Shown piece by piece: positions 15,384-17,195 of a stretch of 17,195 nt of DNA. Below the pieces are notes generated by a model that was not told the origin of the DNA, did not search any database, and saw only the letters and a program-made list of their open reading frames with translations. How positions within the stretch are numbered: position 1 is the first letter of the stretch; each line of letters starts with the position of its first letter. This stretch comes from an uncultured bacterium (GTDB taxonomy: Bacteria > Actinomycetota > Coriobacteriia > Coriobacteriales > Coriobacteriaceae), in NCBI GenBank assembly GCA_905215815.1, contig CAJMRN010000040.1, positions 1 through 17,195 of the forward strand. Direction: 5' to 3'. A program made the position numbers and the translations under genes.

Positions 15384-15546
15384 CAATTTGAAGACCCCAC
15401 AGGTTGAGCAAAAGTCAGACACTATGACCCAATCCAGGGGCACGGAAACGACAGGAGCCCCCGCTCGTGACCGCGGGTCGGGGCTGCGACAATGTTGTTG
15501 AAGTGCCAGAGGCGCAGCCGCGCCGCAACGAGGTTGGGAGGCTCCC
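15384..15546 (+). ncRNA. IS110 left non-coding region, candidate bridge RNA
   Basis: In IS110-group elements (as in IS621) the non-coding segment before the recombinase gene encodes a structured bridge RNA that pairs with target and donor DNA. These 163 bp are GC-rich with several hairpins: GGGGC at 15437-15441 with 15457-15461, CCCGC at 15460-15464 with 15473-15477 (the first two are mutually exclusive), and GGCGC at 15511-15515 with 15520-15524. The left IS boundary, the core dinucleotide and the two guide loops could not be fixed from the sequence. The RNA is inferred from family knowledge and position. Confidence 0.4.
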
Positions 15547-16176
15547 GTGCCTAGATATTCTACCGCCTTCGGAATGGACGTACACCTCAGGTCCACCACC
15601 GTCTGCGCGCTCGACGCGGAGACGGGCGAGGCCGTGACGAGGAGGTTCCGCGGCAACCCCTGGGGCGAGGTCGCGGAGTGGATGTCGGGCTTCCCCGGCC
15701 CGTCGCTCGCCGCCTACGAGAGCGGCTACCTCGGCTTCGCCCCGCAGAGGGAGCTCTCCGGGCTCGGCGTCGACTGCGTCGTCGCGGCCGTCTCCAAGGT
15801 CCCGAGGTCGGCGGCCGACCTCTCGTCCAAGAACGACCGCAACGACGCGGCCAGGATGGCCAAGGCGATACTGTCGCACGATATCTCCCCGGTATGGGTG
15901 CCGTCCCCCGAGATCGAGGGGCTCAGGGACCTCGCCGGGGCCCACGACGCGGCGACCGCGAGGCTCGCGGCGGCGAAGCAGCGGCTCCTGGCGTTCCTGG
16001 CCCGCCGCGGCTACGCCTACGGCGGCACGACGCCGGCCGGAAACCCCCGGAGGTACTGGACGTACGACTTCCTCAGGTGGCTCGACAAGGTTCGGCCCGC
16101 CGACGACGGCGGCATCCGGGCGCTTGCGGCGCTGAGGAACGAGGTCGAGGCGGCCGACGAGACGAGGGAGTGTTAG
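15547..16176 (+). pseudogene. IS110-family transposase, 5' part, interrupted by an IS21-family insertion
   Basis: Recombinase with a RuvC-like DEDD domain: GMDVHLRST (Asp11), LAAYESGYLGF (Glu58) and SKNDRNDAARMAKA (Asp97 and Asp100). It starts with GTG behind GGGAGG. IS110 transposases are about 350-400 aa with a C-terminal domain carrying the catalytic serine. Here the IS110 frame ends after about 208 residues at 16170, and the last Cys and the stop codon (TGT TAG) come from the IS21 end that begins TGTTAGCG at 16171. The gene is therefore split, with its remainder expected beyond the window. Codon use differs from the chromosomal neighbours (frequent AGG for Arg, very GC-rich third positions), consistent with transfer. 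Confidence 0.88.
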
Positions 16177-16177
16177 C

Positions 16178-16269
16178 GTCAATATAATTTTCACCATTTC
16201 CACCAACGCATTTTCGCCAATCGCGCCAACGCGGATACGCCGGATTCGCCAACGCGGATGTGCCGCTTT
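16178..16269. repeat. Tandem 23-bp units at the IS21 end (transposase-binding repeats)
   Basis: Units at 16201, 16224 and 16247 each open with C(A/G)CCAACGC. The last two share GCCAACGCGGAT, 23 bp apart. A more diverged unit at 16178-16200 shares ATTTTC-N-CCA with the unit at 16201. IS21-family ends carry multiple internal repeats bound by IstA. Confidence 0.75.
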
Positions 16270-16275
16270 CGGCGC

Positions 16276-17064
16276 CTAGGCGCCCTCCTCCTTCCCGTCC
16301 TCACCGCCGATGGACACGTCCTTCAGGCGGTACGACCGGCCCGTTATCTTGATCATCGCGCAGTGGTGGCACAGCCTGTCGGCGACCGCCGAGGCCGTGA
16401 CGTTGCTGCCGAACACGTCGCCCCACCTGCCGACCGGCACGTTGGTCGTGACGATCGTCGACCGCTTGAGCGCGTAGCGCCTGTTCACCAGCTGGAACAG
16501 CAGGTCGGCGCCCTCCTTCCCGATATCGAGGTAGCCCAGCTCGTCTATTATCAGCAGGCTGCAGTGCTCGTAGAACCGCATCCTGCGCGCCAGCGCCTCC
16601 TTCGCCGAGGCGTGCTTGAGGTCCTCGACCAGCCTCGAGCAGTCGGCGAAGTACACCTGCTTGCGGGCCATCACCGCCTCGTGGCCTATGGCTATCGACA
16701 GGTGGGTCTTGCCGACGCCCGGGCTGCCGACGAGCACGACGTTGTCGCCGCGGTCGACGAACTCGAGCGTGGCCAGCTGCTCGACCAGCCCGCGGGGCAC
16801 GCTCGGCTGGAAACCCCAGTCGAAGTCGGCCAGCGTCTTTATGTAGGGGAAGTTGGCCATCCTCGTGCGGCGCTCGTCGTCGGCGCGCCGCTTGAGGGCT
16901 ATCTGGGCGTCGGTGAGCTCGAGCATGGCGTCGACCAGGCTCTTCCTCCCGTCGGCGACGAGCCTGACGTACTCGGGCACCGACGACGCCATGCCCTCGA
17001 GCCCCAGCTCCTCGAGATTGGCCGCCAGGCGGTTGAGCGGGCTGGCCTGCACCGCGGCGCTCAC
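16276..17064 (-). CDS. istB: IS21-family helper ATPase IstB (262 aa)
   Basis: AAA+ (DnaC-like) ATPase that assembles on target DNA and activates the IstA transposase. The N-terminal IstB_N-type region (about 10-75) is followed by Walker A GSPGVGKT (113-120), Walker B LLIIDELGY (170-178) and a sensor-like TIVTTNVPVGRW. The length is normal and the gene looks intact. It starts with GTG overlapping the istA stop in a GTGA arrangement, typical of coupled istA-istB translation. Confidence 0.95.
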   Translation of the reverse strand: MSAAVQASPLNRLAANLEELGLEGMASSVPEYVRLVADGRKSLVDAMLELTDAQIALKRRADDERRTRMANFPYIKTLADFDWGFQPSVPRGLVEQLATLEFVDRGDNVVLVGSPGVGKTHLSIAIGHEAVMARKQVYFADCSRLVEDLKHASAKEALARRMRFYEHCSLLIIDELGYLDIGKEGADLLFQLVNRRYALKRSTIVTTNVPVGRWGDVFGSNVTASAVADRLCHHCAMIKITGRSYRLKDVSIGGEDGKEEGA

Positions 17065-17195
17065 AGCGAGCCCCCTATCGAGTCGAGCAGCCCGAGGTTG
17101 GCGGCGGCGGCCGCCTCGATGTCGCCGGCGGCGTCGCCGAACCAGCGCTTCCCGGCCATGGCCTCGGCGTAGTGCGCCGGGTCGTAGGCCGGCCC
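17061..17195 (-). CDS. istA: IS21-family transposase IstA, C-terminal 44 residues (partial)
   Basis: The minus-strand frame enters from the window edge and ends at the TGA overlapping the istB start. It reads YDPAHYAEAMAGKRWFGDA and ends NLGLLDSIGGSL, the usual tail of IstA. The DDE core lies outside the window. The call rests on this tail and on the overlap with istB. Confidence 0.85.
   Translation of the reverse strand, partial: GPAYDPAHYAEAMAGKRWFGDAAGDIEAAAAANLGLLDSIGGSL

Larger units (their letters stand above)
16171..17195 (-). mobile_element. IS21-family insertion sequence (one end, istB, 3' end of istA)
   Basis: The terminal sequence TGTTAGCGTC at 16171 has the 5'-TG expected for IS21 ends and is placed inside the IS110 transposase gene. 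It is followed by tandem 23-bp units and then istB and istA on the minus strand, the normal gene order. The other end lies beyond the window, so target duplication cannot be checked. Confidence 0.85.

Noticed and set aside
15415..17172. 263-aa minus frame opposite the IS110 gene and 304-aa plus frame opposite istB
   Set aside because: GC-driven shadow frames; the first crosses the IS110/IS21 junction, which no real gene would predate.

Overview
The window looks like a chromosomal segment of a high-GC gut actinobacterium of the Coriobacteriia, most likely Collinsella or a close relative. That is inferred from codon use, the gene set and the style of short interspersed hairpin repeats; no rRNA or other definitive marker is present.

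Left part (1-5217): a type II-C-like CRISPR-Cas9 locus. From right to left on the minus strand come cas9 (5217 to 2206), a CRISPR array of 17 repeats of 36 bp and 16 spacers (992-2084), and the 5' part of cas1 (551 down to the window edge). A tracrRNA gene sits on the opposite strand at about 593-711, between array and cas1. It has an anti-repeat, a nexus-like hairpin and a strong UUCG-capped terminator. The array and tracrRNA therefore lie between the effector gene and the adaptation gene. The anti-repeat orientation fixes crRNA transcription as leftward. All Cas9 catalytic residues that can be checked are present, so the effector looks intact.

Centre (5414-9796): a GyrI-like ligand-binding protein on the minus strand, with a perfect palindrome matching the Gram-positive LexA (SOS) box core upstream of it. 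It is divergent from a two-gene MacB/FtsX-type ABC exporter cassette (ATPase plus a 925-residue permease).

Right-centre (9797-14423): a 600 bp gene-free stretch with three unrelated long inverted repeats, then 6-phosphofructokinase and a membrane-anchored linear amide C-N hydrolase (both minus strand), divergent from an M18 aminopeptidase. A roughly 50 bp interspersed repeat with a terminator-like hairpin occurs three times: upstream of the ABC cassette in reverse orientation, right after the permease stop, and right after the aminopeptidase stop.

Right end (14440-17195): an overlapping toxin-antitoxin pair (RelB/DinJ-type ribbon-helix-helix antitoxin with a PIN-domain toxin) with a clear promoter and operator candidate. 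Then come nested insertion sequences: an IS110-family transposase gene cut in two by an IS21-family element (tandem 23 bp end repeats, istB, and the 3' end of istA). The segment before the IS110 gene is structured and is a candidate bridge-RNA region.
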